Position numbers and translations under genes: made by a program. Below, piece by piece: positions 24,727 to 33,555 of a DNA stretch of 64,000 nucleotides. Source of the DNA: Labilithrix sp. (GTDB lineage: Bacteria; Myxococcota_A; Polyangia; Polyangiales; Polyangiaceae); the NCBI GenBank assembly GCA_019637155.1, contig JAHBWE010000009.1, positions 124,001 to 188,000 on the forward strand, in the 5' to 3' direction. A model generated the notes under the pieces. That model did no database searches and was not told the origin of the DNA. It was given only the letters and a program-made list of their open reading frames with translations. How positions within the stretch are numbered: the first letter of the stretch is position 1; each line of letters starts with the position of its first letter.

Positions 24727-26298
24727 CTAGTGCCGCCCGCCGGGCATGTCCGTGAGGTTGGGCGGAGCGTTGGGGTCGCGCTTCGGCGCGGGACGCGGGG
24801 CGGGGGTGGGGTGACGCGTGGGGCGCGGTTGCGGGGACGGGCGCGGTTGCGCGATCGGTGTGCTGACGACGCTCGAGGGTTCGGGCTCCGTCACGGCGGT
24901 GCTCGGGGGATCGGGGAGCGGTGCAGGCACCGGCGCGATCGTGATCGCGGTGCTCGGCAGCGGGATCGGGCTCGGCTCCGCCGTGTCGATCACGATCACC
25001 GACGGCGGCGGGGCGGCGATGCGGGGAGGCGGCGGCGGCGAGCGGCGCCAGAGCGCGACCCACACCACGACGGCGACGAGGAAGCCGGCCGCGATGCCGA
25101 GCGGGAGGATGTTCGGGTTTCGCGTCGGGGACGGGCGGGAGGTCGCCGTGATCGGGAGCGGATCGGCGACGATCGCCGGCAGCACCGGCGGCGACAGCGC
25201 GGGCGGCGTCAGCGCGGGCGGGGCCAGCATCGTCGCCGATAGGCCGTACGCGCCTCGCGCCGTCGAGACGAGCGGCGTCGTCGCCGTATCGGCCGCGTGA
25301 TCGACGGTGCTCGGATCGTCCGTGACGAGCGGCGTCGTCTCCGTCTTGCGGACCGGCACGCCGTGCTCGAGCGTGATCGTCTCGGAGGTGGGGCCGGTGG
25401 AGTGGCCCATCGTCGCGAAGATCTGCTCGACGCTCGCCTGCGCCTTTCGCGTTCCGAACGGCACGAGCTCCTTCGCGAGGAGCGCGACGTTGGCGGGGCG
25501 CGCGACCGGATCCTGCGCGAGGCAGCGCTCGACGATCTGCGCGAAGCGCGGGGGAATGCCGGGCACGCGCTCCGAGAGCGGGGTGAGCGGCGCCGCCGAC
25601 ATCGACGCGAGCACGCTCATCAACGTCTCGCCCTTGTACGGGACGAAGCCGCTCGTGAGGCGATAGAGGATCGCCCCGAGCGAGTAGATGTCCGCGCGCG
25701 CGTCCACCGAGCGCGAGCTCTCGATCTGCTCCGGCGCCATGTAGCCCGGCGAGCCGAGCGCGACGCCGTCGTCGGTGAGCTCGCCGACCTGGCTGCCTTC
25801 GTTCAGGAGCGCCTTCGAGACGCCGAAGTCGAGGACCTTCACGCTCCCGATGCCGCCGGGACCACGCGCGACGAAGAGGTTCGCCGGCTTCAGGTCGCGA
25901 TGCACCATCCCGAGCGTGTGAGCCTCCGCGATCGCCTCGCATGCCTCGAGGACGTAGTCGACCGCTTGATCGATCGGCAACGGACCGCGACGCTCGAGCG
26001 CCTTCGAGAGGTCCTCCCCCTCGAGCCGCTCCATCACGTAGTAGGGCGTCTCGTCGTCGAGCGTGCCGACGTCGAAGACACGCGCGACGTGATCGCTCTT
26101 GAGCCGCACGATGACGCGCGCCTCCCGCTGGAAGCGCGCGATCGCCTCGTCGGTCGCGTCGCGGAGGACCTTGATCGCGACGAGCTGATCGAGATCGAGG
26201 CGCGTCGCCGCGAGGACGACGCCCATCCCGCCCGCGCCGATGACGCCGTCGATGCGGTACTTGTCCGCGACGAGCTGGCCTGCGGACAGATCGACCAC
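24727..26298 (-). CDS. Eukaryotic-like Ser/Thr protein kinase with C-terminal membrane anchor
   Basis: 523 residues from GTG 26298. The kinase domain shows IGAGGMGVVL, VAIKVL, a canonical catalytic loop HRDLKPAN (Lys retained, unlike the other three kinases here) and LDFGVSK. A juxtamembrane linker contains several Thr. One membrane helix lies near 395-415 (LGIAAGFLVAVVVWVALW), followed by a Pro-rich periplasmic tail. Transcribed divergently from another kinase gene with only 27 bp between starts, suggesting shared control. Confidence 0.92.
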   Translation of the reverse strand: MVDLSAGQLVADKYRIDGVIGAGGMGVVLAATRLDLDQLVAIKVLRDATDEAIARFQREARVIVRLKSDHVARVFDVGTLDDETPYYVMERLEGEDLSKALERRGPLPIDQAVDYVLEACEAIAEAHTLGMVHRDLKPANLFVARGPGGIGSVKVLDFGVSKALLNEGSQVGELTDDGVALGSPGYMAPEQIESSRSVDARADIYSLGAILYRLTSGFVPYKGETLMSVLASMSAAPLTPLSERVPGIPPRFAQIVERCLAQDPVARPANVALLAKELVPFGTRKAQASVEQIFATMGHSTGPTSETITLEHGVPVRKTETTPLVTDDPSTVDHAADTATTPLVSTARGAYGLSATMLAPPALTPPALSPPVLPAIVADPLPITATSRPSPTRNPNILPLGIAAGFLVAVVVWVALWRRSPPPPPRIAAPPPSVIVIDTAEPSPIPLPSTAITIAPVPAPLPDPPSTAVTEPEPSSVVSTPIAQPRPSPQPRPTRHPTPAPRPAPKRDPNAPPNLTDMPGGRH

Positions 26299-26325
26299 AG
26301 CTCATTGTCCCACATCCATCGGACC

Positions 26326-27279
26326 ATGCGGTATCGTCGAGGCCGCGTGGCTCCCCGCGTCATCGCCGGTCGCTTCGAGCTGACGGACCGCATCGGGCGC
26401 GGGGCGATGGGCGAGGTCTGGGGCGGGCGCGACCAGGCGACCGGACGCGAGGTCGCGATCAAGATCGCGCAGACGTGGTCGATGGAGGAGCCCGAGCTCG
26501 TCGACCGCTTCGAGCGTGAGGCCGTGATCCTGCGCCGCCTCAAGAGCCCGTACATCTGCAAGGTCATCGACGCGGGACGGCTCGAGACCGGCGTGCCGTT
26601 CATCGTGCTCGAGAAGCTCGAGGGCGAGACGCTCGAACGGCTGCTCCAGCGCGAGCACTGGCTCTCGCTCGCCGAGGTCGGCCGCATCGGCGGCGAGATC
26701 CTCGAAGGTCTCGTCGTCGCACACGCCGCCGGCATCGTGCACCGCGACCTCTCTCCCGCGAACGTGTTCCTCCACGAGGACGGGAAGAGCCCCGCGCCGA
26801 TCGCGAAGCTGATCGACTTCGGCGTCGCGAAGTCGACCGGCGCCGGCGCGCCGCGGACGACGAGCCGCGCGACGATGGGCACGTTGCCGTTCGTCGCGCC
26901 GGAGCAGCTCGGCGACAGCGCGAAGGCGGGGCCGCGCGCGGACCTCTACGCCGTCGGCACGATCGTGTTCCACGCGCTCACCGGTCGCCTCCCCTACGGC
27001 GACGCGACCGGGACGCGCCTCGTCACGTTGAAGCGCGAGCACGAGCCGCCGACGATCGACGAGGCTACGGGCGAGAAGTGGCCCGCGGCGCTGAAGACGT
27101 TCCTCGCGAAGACGATCGCGCGCACGCCGTCGAAGCGGTACGCCTCCGCCGAGGTCGCGCTCGCGGCGCTCCAGCAAGCGGCGCGCGGACGCGGTCCCGC
27201 GCTCGCGATCCCCGAGTCGCCCGAAGGCGCGACGGCGACGCTCACGATGCAGTCCAAAGGCCCCCGCGGGAAAAGGTAA
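26326..27279 (+). CDS. Soluble Ser/Thr protein kinase
   Basis: 317 residues from ATG 26326. A compact kinase domain: IGRGAMGEVWGG, VAIKIA, catalytic loop HRDLSPAN (Ser in place of Lys), IDFGVAK and APEQL. No membrane helix; the C-terminal tail is short. Three bases after its stop comes an FHA/sigma-54 activator, so kinase and activator form a two-gene unit, in the opposite order to the pair at 7599-10561. Confidence 0.9.
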   Translation: MRYRRGRVAPRVIAGRFELTDRIGRGAMGEVWGGRDQATGREVAIKIAQTWSMEEPELVDRFEREAVILRRLKSPYICKVIDAGRLETGVPFIVLEKLEGETLERLLQREHWLSLAEVGRIGGEILEGLVVAHAAGIVHRDLSPANVFLHEDGKSPAPIAKLIDFGVAKSTGAGAPRTTSRATMGTLPFVAPEQLGDSAKAGPRADLYAVGTIVFHALTGRLPYGDATGTRLVTLKREHEPPTIDEATGEKWPAALKTFLAKTIARTPSKRYASAEVALAALQQAARGRGPALAIPESPEGATATLTMQSKGPRGKR

Positions 27280-27282
27280 TCG

Positions 27283-28611
27283 ATGGCGACCACGGTCTTC
27301 TCGACGCGAATGCTGGAGTTCAAGGGCGGAACGCTCGTGCACGAAGGGCACGGCGAGGAACGCAAGGTCACGATCGGCCCGGAGCCGATCGTGATCGGAC
27401 GCGATCCGGCGTGCGGGCTCCGCGTCGACGAGACCGGCGTGAGCGCGATGCACGCGGAGGTCGTCGCGACCCCCGCCGGCGTCCGCCTCCGCGACCTCGG
27501 GAGCAAGAACGGGACGTGGGTGAACGACATCAAGGTCGGAGACGTGCTCCTCACGACCGCGACCTCGTTCTCCCTCGCCCGCGCGAACCTCCGCTTCGAG
27601 CCGACGAAGGTGCAGAAATTCGAGCTCCCGGAGATCGAGCGCTTCGGCCCGCTCTACGGATCGAGCGCGGCGATGCGCGACCTCTTCCGCCGCCTCGAGC
27701 GCGCCGCGCCGACGGAGCTCACGATCCTCGTGCAAGGAGAGACCGGCACCGGCAAGGAGCTCGTCGCGCAGGCGGTGCACGAGACGAGCACGCGAAAGTC
27801 GGGCCCGTTCGTCATCGTCGACTGCGGCTCCATCGCGCCGACGCTCGCGGAGGCGACGCTGTTCGGTCACGAGAAGGGCGCCTTCACCGGCGCGATGAAC
27901 GCGCGCGTCTCGCCGTTCATCGAGGCGAACGGCGGCACGATCTTCCTCGACGAGCTCGGCGAGCTCCCGCTCGACGTGCAGCCGAAGCTGCTCCGCGCGC
28001 TCGCCGAGAAGCGGGTGAAGGCGGTCGGCAGCAACGAGTACGTCTCCTTCGACGCGCGCGTGGTCGCCGCGACGCGGCGCGACCTCGAGAGCGCCGTCAA
28101 CGCCGGCACGTTCCGCAGCGACCTCTACTTCCGCCTCGCGCAGGTGCGCTCGTACGTCCCCGCGCTGCGACAGCGCCTCGAGGACCTCCCCGGCCTCGTG
28201 CGCGTGATGCTGGAGCAGCTCGGATCGAAGACGGCCTGGCGGCGCGTCACGCGCGCCACGCTCGATCGCCTCCTCCGCTACGACTGGCCCGGCAACGTGC
28301 GCGAGCTGAAGAACGCGGTCGCGGTCGCGCTCGCGCTCGCGGACGAGGGGGAGCCGCTCGACATCGCGGGCGCGCTCGGCCTCAAGGCGGCGAAGCCGAC
28401 GAAGGGCAGGCCGATCGACGCGACCGCGGTGCGCGGCTACCACGACGCGAAGCGCGAGGCGCTCCACGCCTTCGAGCGCGCCTACTTCGCGCAGCTCGTC
28501 GAGGCGACGAACGCGAACGTCGCGGAGATCTCGCGACGCACCGGCCTCCAGCGCACGCACGTCCGGAAGTACCTGCGCCTCCACGGCCTCCGCGAGCCGC
28601 GCGGCGAATAG
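27283..28611 (+). CDS. FHA-domain sigma-54 enhancer-binding transcriptional activator
   Basis: 442 residues. The FHA domain (about 30-105; VIGRDPACGLRVDETGVS and DLGSKNGTWVN) is followed by an AAA+ domain with GETGTGKE (about 153), GAFTGA (about 199) and TIFLDELGE. The C-terminal helix-turn-helix (ANVAEISRRTGLQRTHVRKY) binds upstream enhancers. Likely phosphorylated or controlled by the kinase encoded 3 bp upstream. Target promoters are not evident in the window. Confidence 0.93.
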   Translation: MATTVFSTRMLEFKGGTLVHEGHGEERKVTIGPEPIVIGRDPACGLRVDETGVSAMHAEVVATPAGVRLRDLGSKNGTWVNDIKVGDVLLTTATSFSLARANLRFEPTKVQKFELPEIERFGPLYGSSAAMRDLFRRLERAAPTELTILVQGETGTGKELVAQAVHETSTRKSGPFVIVDCGSIAPTLAEATLFGHEKGAFTGAMNARVSPFIEANGGTIFLDELGELPLDVQPKLLRALAEKRVKAVGSNEYVSFDARVVAATRRDLESAVNAGTFRSDLYFRLAQVRSYVPALRQRLEDLPGLVRVMLEQLGSKTAWRRVTRATLDRLLRYDWPGNVRELKNAVAVALALADEGEPLDIAGALGLKAAKPTKGRPIDATAVRGYHDAKREALHAFERAYFAQLVEATNANVAEISRRTGLQRTHVRKYLRLHGLREPRGE

Positions 28612-28919
28612 GTCGAGGCGAAGCTGCCCGGCGCGCTCCCCAGCACGACGGACCGGATCGCGGGCGGAGACGCGAGCGCGACCTCCGGCCAGTGCAGCGC
28701 CTTCGTCGAAGCTCGGCCGTCGATGACGTCCCGACCGCGTCGGCGGTGAAGATTGTTCTCGTGCGCCGCGGTCTGGCCGGTGCACGGCCCGGTCGATGCG
28801 GGCCCGCCGCCGTTCCCCGCGCTGTCCGTCGACGCCGGGTCTACCGCACCGCCGCAAGCCGCAGCGAGGACGAACAGTGTAAAATGGCAAAAAAGGGAAC
28901 TACCCCACGATGCTACGCC
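28612..28919 (-). pseudogene. Possible remnant of a small lipoprotein gene
   Basis: In this 308-bp gap the minus strand holds a lipoprotein-like signal (LFVLAAACGGAVDP) in a frame with no start codon. An ATG opening MRRSIVG lies in a neighbouring frame about 40 nt upstream and ends at once at a TAG. A slip in the intervening T-run would join them. Downstream codons lose sense after about 50 residues. This reads as a decayed gene; on the plus strand nothing convincing is seen. Confidence 0.3.
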
Positions 28920-30833
28920 TCATTTGCGCGGCGGGCGACGCCGGTCGCGGAACCAGGGGCGGTAGGTCTCCATCCGCGCGCGCTGCTCGGCGGGGGCGTG
29001 CGCGCGGCAGGTCGAGGCCTCGGCGGAGCCGGCCGGCGCGGCCCAGCGCGTCTCGACGCAGTCGTTCGGGTTGTAGGTCATCTCGAAGGAGGGGCTCCGC
29101 GCGATCACCTCGGCGAGGGTGAGCTCGAAGGGCGAGCCGTCGGTGCGTGTATATTTCACGGAACGCGACTTCAGCTCGCGCTCGAGGACGGCCTCGAGCT
29201 TCGCCTTCGCGTCCGGCCCCGCGTTCGCGAAGCGCTCCGGGCGGCGCGCGACGCGGGCGGGGAAACCGCGCACGACGTCGATCGCGATGAGGAGCCGGAG
29301 GTCGCGCGACGGGGTCGAGAAGTCCTCCCACGCGCCCTGCGTCTCGAAGATGGCGGCGTCCTCCGGCATCGTCGCGGGGCCGCGGCCCTTCTCGAGCCAC
29401 TTGCGGCCGTTGTCGATCGACTGCACACGCGTGCGCACTTGCTCCTCGAGCGCGTCGATCGTCTGCAGCATCGCGCGCTCGGGATCGAGCGGCTTCGGCG
29501 AGAGCACGTCGTCCATCGCGTCGTAGAAGGCCTCGGTGTCGAGCTTGCCCGGCTCGAGCGAGAGGTCGCCGTACTCCGCGTTCGCGGCGATCGCCGCGTT
29601 GCTCGAGCGCACGAGCGCGCCGCCCTGGCGGACCATCGGGCGGAACTCCTTGAAGCCGGGACCGCCGAGCTCGCGCGCGTTGGCGTAGAGGAAGTTGCCG
29701 CGCCAGAAGCGCTTCCGCGCGACGGTGCCGTCGGGCTGTCCGTCCACGGCGTAGAGGATGCCGCCGCGCTCCGCGGTCTGCGGCAGGCGCTTCGCGATGA
29801 CGAGCACGTGCCCGTAAGGATCCGCGAACGTCGTGCCCGGACGCAGCGTCTCCCACGAGAGCTTCACCGGGTAGTAGTCGCCGGCCTCGTCGTCGAACGG
29901 CGTGCGCGCGGAGCCGGAGTGAGCCTTGTCGGCGAGCGTGCCGCGGAGGAACGCGCCGAAGGCCGCGACCGCGCCGTCTTTCTTGCGCGCGTCTGCGCGC
30001 TCGTCGGGGTCTTCGTTCGTGATCAGGTTGCGGCACGACGGCGGCGCGCCCCCGCCGCCCCGGTTGCACTCCGCGAGCCCGAACGGGAGCCGCAGCTTCC
30101 ACGCGAAATACGCGCGGAGGAAGTACGGGAGGTCGGCGCAGTCCGGCCGGATGACGGGCTGATCCTTGCCGGTGTCCTCGCGCGCGCCCAGGTGATCGAG
30201 GAGGAAGTTCCGCTTCGGATCGCGGATCACCTCGTGCAGCGCCGCCCAGCTCGGCTGCTCGTCATCGGGGGCGTCGAAGAGCGCCTCGATCCATGCAGAA
30301 TACAGGTTCTCGAGCTTGTGCGTCCACGCGTTGCGCGCGGGCCAGACGCCAGAGCCGGTCGCGAGCGACGCGTTGCCCCTGCCCACCGTGACGGGCGCGG
30401 TCGCGGCCGGCGTGTCCGCGCACGCGCGCTGCGAGAACGTCGCCTTCGTGCTCGCCGACGCCGTCGTCTCGACGAGCCAGAAGTACGGCGGCCCACCGCG
30501 CCGCGTCTCCGAGCTCGCGCCGTCGATCTCGAGCTTGCCGGTGAGCGGCTTGTCGCTGACCGCCATCACGCGCACGGGCCCACCCGCGACGGGGCTCATC
30601 GGCGACGTGAACAGGAACACGCCCGGCTCGGCCTCGCAGGTCGGCGCCGGCTCCGCGAACGCCGCCGCGTCGGGCGCCTCGACGGCGGCGACCGCGACCG
30701 GCGCCGCCCCGTCCGACCCCGCCGCCGCGGTCGGCGCCGACGCCGTCGCCCCCGCATCCCGCGGCCGCGAGCACGCCGCCGCCAGCATGAGCACGAGCAC
30801 ACACCCGGGCGCGGAGAGGGAAAGACGACGCAC
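28920..30833 (-). CDS. Lipoprotein with possible papain-like/transglutaminase-like core
   Basis: 637 residues with a lipoprotein signal (VLMLAAAC). After an Ala-rich linker there is an immunoglobulin-like stretch (about 70-150). Then PDCADLPYFLRAYFAWKLRL (about residue 228) and YGHVLVIAKRL (about 345) supply a Cys at a helix start and a later strand His, the layout of NlpC/P60 and transglutaminase-like folds. The C-terminal 250 residues are unrecognised. A cell-wall or peptide amidase role is only inferred. Family seems confined to myxobacteria-like proteins, but that could not be checked. Confidence 0.65.
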   Translation of the reverse strand: MRRLSLSAPGCVLVLMLAAACSRPRDAGATASAPTAAAGSDGAAPVAVAAVEAPDAAAFAEPAPTCEAEPGVFLFTSPMSPVAGGPVRVMAVSDKPLTGKLEIDGASSETRRGGPPYFWLVETTASASTKATFSQRACADTPAATAPVTVGRGNASLATGSGVWPARNAWTHKLENLYSAWIEALFDAPDDEQPSWAALHEVIRDPKRNFLLDHLGAREDTGKDQPVIRPDCADLPYFLRAYFAWKLRLPFGLAECNRGGGGAPPSCRNLITNEDPDERADARKKDGAVAAFGAFLRGTLADKAHSGSARTPFDDEAGDYYPVKLSWETLRPGTTFADPYGHVLVIAKRLPQTAERGGILYAVDGQPDGTVARKRFWRGNFLYANARELGGPGFKEFRPMVRQGGALVRSSNAAIAANAEYGDLSLEPGKLDTEAFYDAMDDVLSPKPLDPERAMLQTIDALEEQVRTRVQSIDNGRKWLEKGRGPATMPEDAAIFETQGAWEDFSTPSRDLRLLIAIDVVRGFPARVARRPERFANAGPDAKAKLEAVLERELKSRSVKYTRTDGSPFELTLAEVIARSPSFEMTYNPNDCVETRWAAPAGSAEASTCRAHAPAEQRARMETYRPWFRDRRRPPRK

Positions 30834-31050
30834 GACGAATGCTTAACGCAGGAACGTGACGCCGTCATCCAATCGGCGGCTCGTGGACGTTCGGGATTGG
30901 GGCGGGGGCATGGTGAGGACGTCGTAGGTGAGAAGGCCCACCCGCGCCCCACGCGATCAGGCCGAAACGAGAGACGACGTCGTGCGGGCCCAAAGGAAGA
31001 AGAATCGAGCCTTCACCATCGTCTCGTTGGCGTGCCGAGGCCGCGGTACG

Positions 31051-32739
31051 ATGTCGAGGATGAGGTTCGTTGGGGTCGGACTTCTCCTCGCCGGCGCGTG
31101 TGGGGGCGGCGATGGATCCGCGAAAGGCGCGGGCGATGGCGGCGGGCTCTTGCCGGACGGCGGAAGTGTCGGACCCGGCGGCGGCAACGATGGCAGCGGG
31201 GGCGGCGACGGGCCCGGCGATCCCTCCTTCACGCCGGTGTACGGGCGCTTCGGCGTGCCCGCGACGACGTTCACGTTGCCGCGGCCGGCCGGGGATGCGC
31301 CGGCGATCTCGATCCCGGACGTCCAGGCGAAGCACCCCGAGGTCGATTGGGGCACGCTCGATCGCCTCTACATCCCCGCCGGCGCGTATCGGTCGATCCT
31401 CATCGGCGGGCTGCCCGATCGGACCGCCGCGCGGCCGCTCGTCATCACGAACCTCGGCGGGCAGGTGAAGGTCGGCGGGCTCGCCGCGAACCACGTCGTC
31501 GTGCTCCAGGGCGGCAAGAACTGGATCCTCACCGGCCGCTACGACCCGACCTCGAAGACCGGCGACGCCGGGTTCCGCGGGCACCTCGAGGGCGCCTTCG
31601 CGCACAGCAGCGGGACGTACGGCATCTTCATCGACGACGCGTTCAGCAAGACGGGGCTCTCCGGCGTCGCGATCGGCGCGAAGGCCACGGGCTTCGAGGT
31701 CGAGGCGATCGAGGTCGCGCGCGTCGAGTTCGCCGGCATCGTCGCGAAGACCGACAACGACGGCAGCGCCACGATGCACGACGTGCGATTGCATGACGTC
31801 TACATCCACGACGTCGGCTCGGAGGGCATCTACTTCGGGAGCACGCAGGCGCAGCCGCAGCACGCCTTCGAAGGCCTGCACGTCTACGACAACCGCATCC
31901 TCCGCACCGGCACCGAGGCGCTCCAGGTCGGGCAGCTCGGGGCCGGCTGCGAGATCGACCACAACGTCCTCGGCCCCGGCGCCATTCGCTGGCGGTCCGC
32001 GTTCGCGCAGTACCAGGACGGCAACGTCCAGTACGGGCAGCGCTACGGGAGCAGCAGCTTCCACCACAACGTCGTCGTCGGCGCGGGCGACCTCTTCGTC
32101 GAGCTGTTCCCGCAGCGCGTCGACGGCGACGCGCGCGCGGCGACGGACAAGGTCTCGTTCACCGACAACTACTTCGCGGACTCGTCGTCGTCGGGCGTGT
32201 TCACGCACGCGGGCACCAACGGCGCGACGATCGAGTTCGCGCGCAACACGTTCGCGGGGTTCCGCTTCGACTACGCCGAGGTCTATCCGACCGCGAGCCC
32301 GCCGGCCGGCATCTTCGCGATCGGCAACGGCACCGCGAACCCGCACCTGCTCGCCGACAACGTGACCGACGGCCCCTACCCGTTCTTCGCCTATTCGCCG
32401 CCCGCGATCGCGACGCTCACGAACAACACGAAGGCGACCGTGCCGCGCGTCGTCTTCCGCGACTTCATGAACGCGCGCATCGACGAGGACTACCGCCGCG
32501 TCGAGTGGTGGACCGACAGGGCCACCCTCGCGCCGGGCCAGCCCGCGGTGACGTACGAGCGAGGCGCGTTCGTCATGCACCTCGGCGTCCTCTACGAGGC
32601 GACCGCCGACAACACGAACCGCAAACCCGACGAGAGCCCCGACGTCTGGAAGGCGCTCCCCGCCCCCGCCGACGACACGCGGCTCGCCGCGACGTCGCCG
32701 CACGCGGATCGCGGGCTCCGCTGGCCGCCGCCGCGCTAG
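31051..32739 (+). CDS. Secreted parallel beta-helix lipoprotein with carbohydrate-binding-like tail
   Basis: 562 residues from ATG 31051 (ATG 31060 also possible). A lipoprotein signal ends at LLAGAC followed by a Gly/Asp-rich linker. Residues about 80-470 show the repeated pattern of right-handed beta-helices (VRLHDVYIHDVGSEGIYFG, LHVYDNRILRTGTEALQVG). Near the C-terminus YERGAFVMHLGVLYEATADN plus a following Trp resembles a CBM5/12-type binding module. Probable polysaccharide-binding or lyase-like surface protein; catalytic residues are not identified. Confidence 0.72.
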   Translation: MSRMRFVGVGLLLAGACGGGDGSAKGAGDGGGLLPDGGSVGPGGGNDGSGGGDGPGDPSFTPVYGRFGVPATTFTLPRPAGDAPAISIPDVQAKHPEVDWGTLDRLYIPAGAYRSILIGGLPDRTAARPLVITNLGGQVKVGGLAANHVVVLQGGKNWILTGRYDPTSKTGDAGFRGHLEGAFAHSSGTYGIFIDDAFSKTGLSGVAIGAKATGFEVEAIEVARVEFAGIVAKTDNDGSATMHDVRLHDVYIHDVGSEGIYFGSTQAQPQHAFEGLHVYDNRILRTGTEALQVGQLGAGCEIDHNVLGPGAIRWRSAFAQYQDGNVQYGQRYGSSSFHHNVVVGAGDLFVELFPQRVDGDARAATDKVSFTDNYFADSSSSGVFTHAGTNGATIEFARNTFAGFRFDYAEVYPTASPPAGIFAIGNGTANPHLLADNVTDGPYPFFAYSPPAIATLTNNTKATVPRVVFRDFMNARIDEDYRRVEWWTDRATLAPGQPAVTYERGAFVMHLGVLYEATADNTNRKPDESPDVWKALPAPADDTRLAATSPHADRGLRWPPPR

Positions 32740-32746
32740 TCGGCGA

Positions 32747-33550
32747 TTGGTGCTAGACCACGGCGCCGTGGAGTCCCGCGCACGGAAGCTCGCGCTCGCG
32801 GCGCTCTTTCCGCTCGTCGCGTGCGGCCAGCTCTGGGCCGCGATCGAGCTCACCGGGATCGCGCTGCCGAGCCCGGCGTTCGTGCTCGTGCTCGAGGGGC
32901 TCTGCATCGCCGGCGCGATCGCGTGGACGCTCCGCCGCGGCGAGCGCGAGCCGCCCGAGCTCGCGCGGTGGTGGGTGAACGGGGTCGGCGTGTTCGCGGT
33001 CTGGGCCGTCCTCTACTTCTCCGCCGGTCACCTCACCGACGCACCGCGCGCGCGGACGTTCGACGACGCCATCCTCGCGCGCGTGCCGCTCCTGCCCGCG
33101 TTCGCGCCGGTGTACCTCGGCGTGCACGTGTTCGGGGTGATCCCGTTCTGCGTCATCCCCGAGGTGCGGCTCCTCCGCCGGCACCTCCTCGGCGCGGTCC
33201 TCATCGTGCTGCTGTCGTCGGTGCTGTGGATCGCGCTGCCGGTGCGCGTCGATCGCCCGCCGATCGATCCCGCGCTCGAGGGCTTCGGCGCGTGGCTCCT
33301 CCGCGGGGTGTACTCCTTCGATCCGACGACGAACTGCTTCCCCTCCGCGCACTGCGCGATCGCGGTGTACGCCGCGATCGGCCTGCGGTTCGCGCGGTCG
33401 CGGCCGCTCTTCGGCTGGGGGATCGTCACCGCCGCGCTCATCTGCGTGTCGACGGTGGTGACGCACCAGCACTACGTCGCCGACGTGCTGTCCGGCGCCG
33501 TGCTCGCCGTCCTCGCCGCGTACGGCACGCAGCGGAAGCGGAAGGCGTAG
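32747..33550 (+). CDS. PAP2-family membrane phosphatase
   Basis: 267 residues from TTG 32747, or 260 from GTG 32768, which is equally plausible. Six hydrophobic segments. The PAP2 active-site motifs are visible: FPSAHC (about 200) and the later THQHYVADVL (about 235), in which the two His are nucleophile and acid/base. Acts on lipid phosphates or inositol phosphoceramide-type head groups at the inner membrane. No substrate can be assigned. Confidence 0.82.
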   Translation: MVLDHGAVESRARKLALAALFPLVACGQLWAAIELTGIALPSPAFVLVLEGLCIAGAIAWTLRRGEREPPELARWWVNGVGVFAVWAVLYFSAGHLTDAPRARTFDDAILARVPLLPAFAPVYLGVHVFGVIPFCVIPEVRLLRRHLLGAVLIVLLSSVLWIALPVRVDRPPIDPALEGFGAWLLRGVYSFDPTTNCFPSAHCAIAVYAAIGLRFARSRPLFGWGIVTAALICVSTVVTHQHYVADVLSGAVLAVLAAYGTQRKRKA

Positions 33551-33555
33551 CGGGC

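Noticed and set aside
30974..30983. ACGACGTCGT palindrome between divergent genes
   Set aside because: Short, GC-rich and of a composition expected by chance in this genome.
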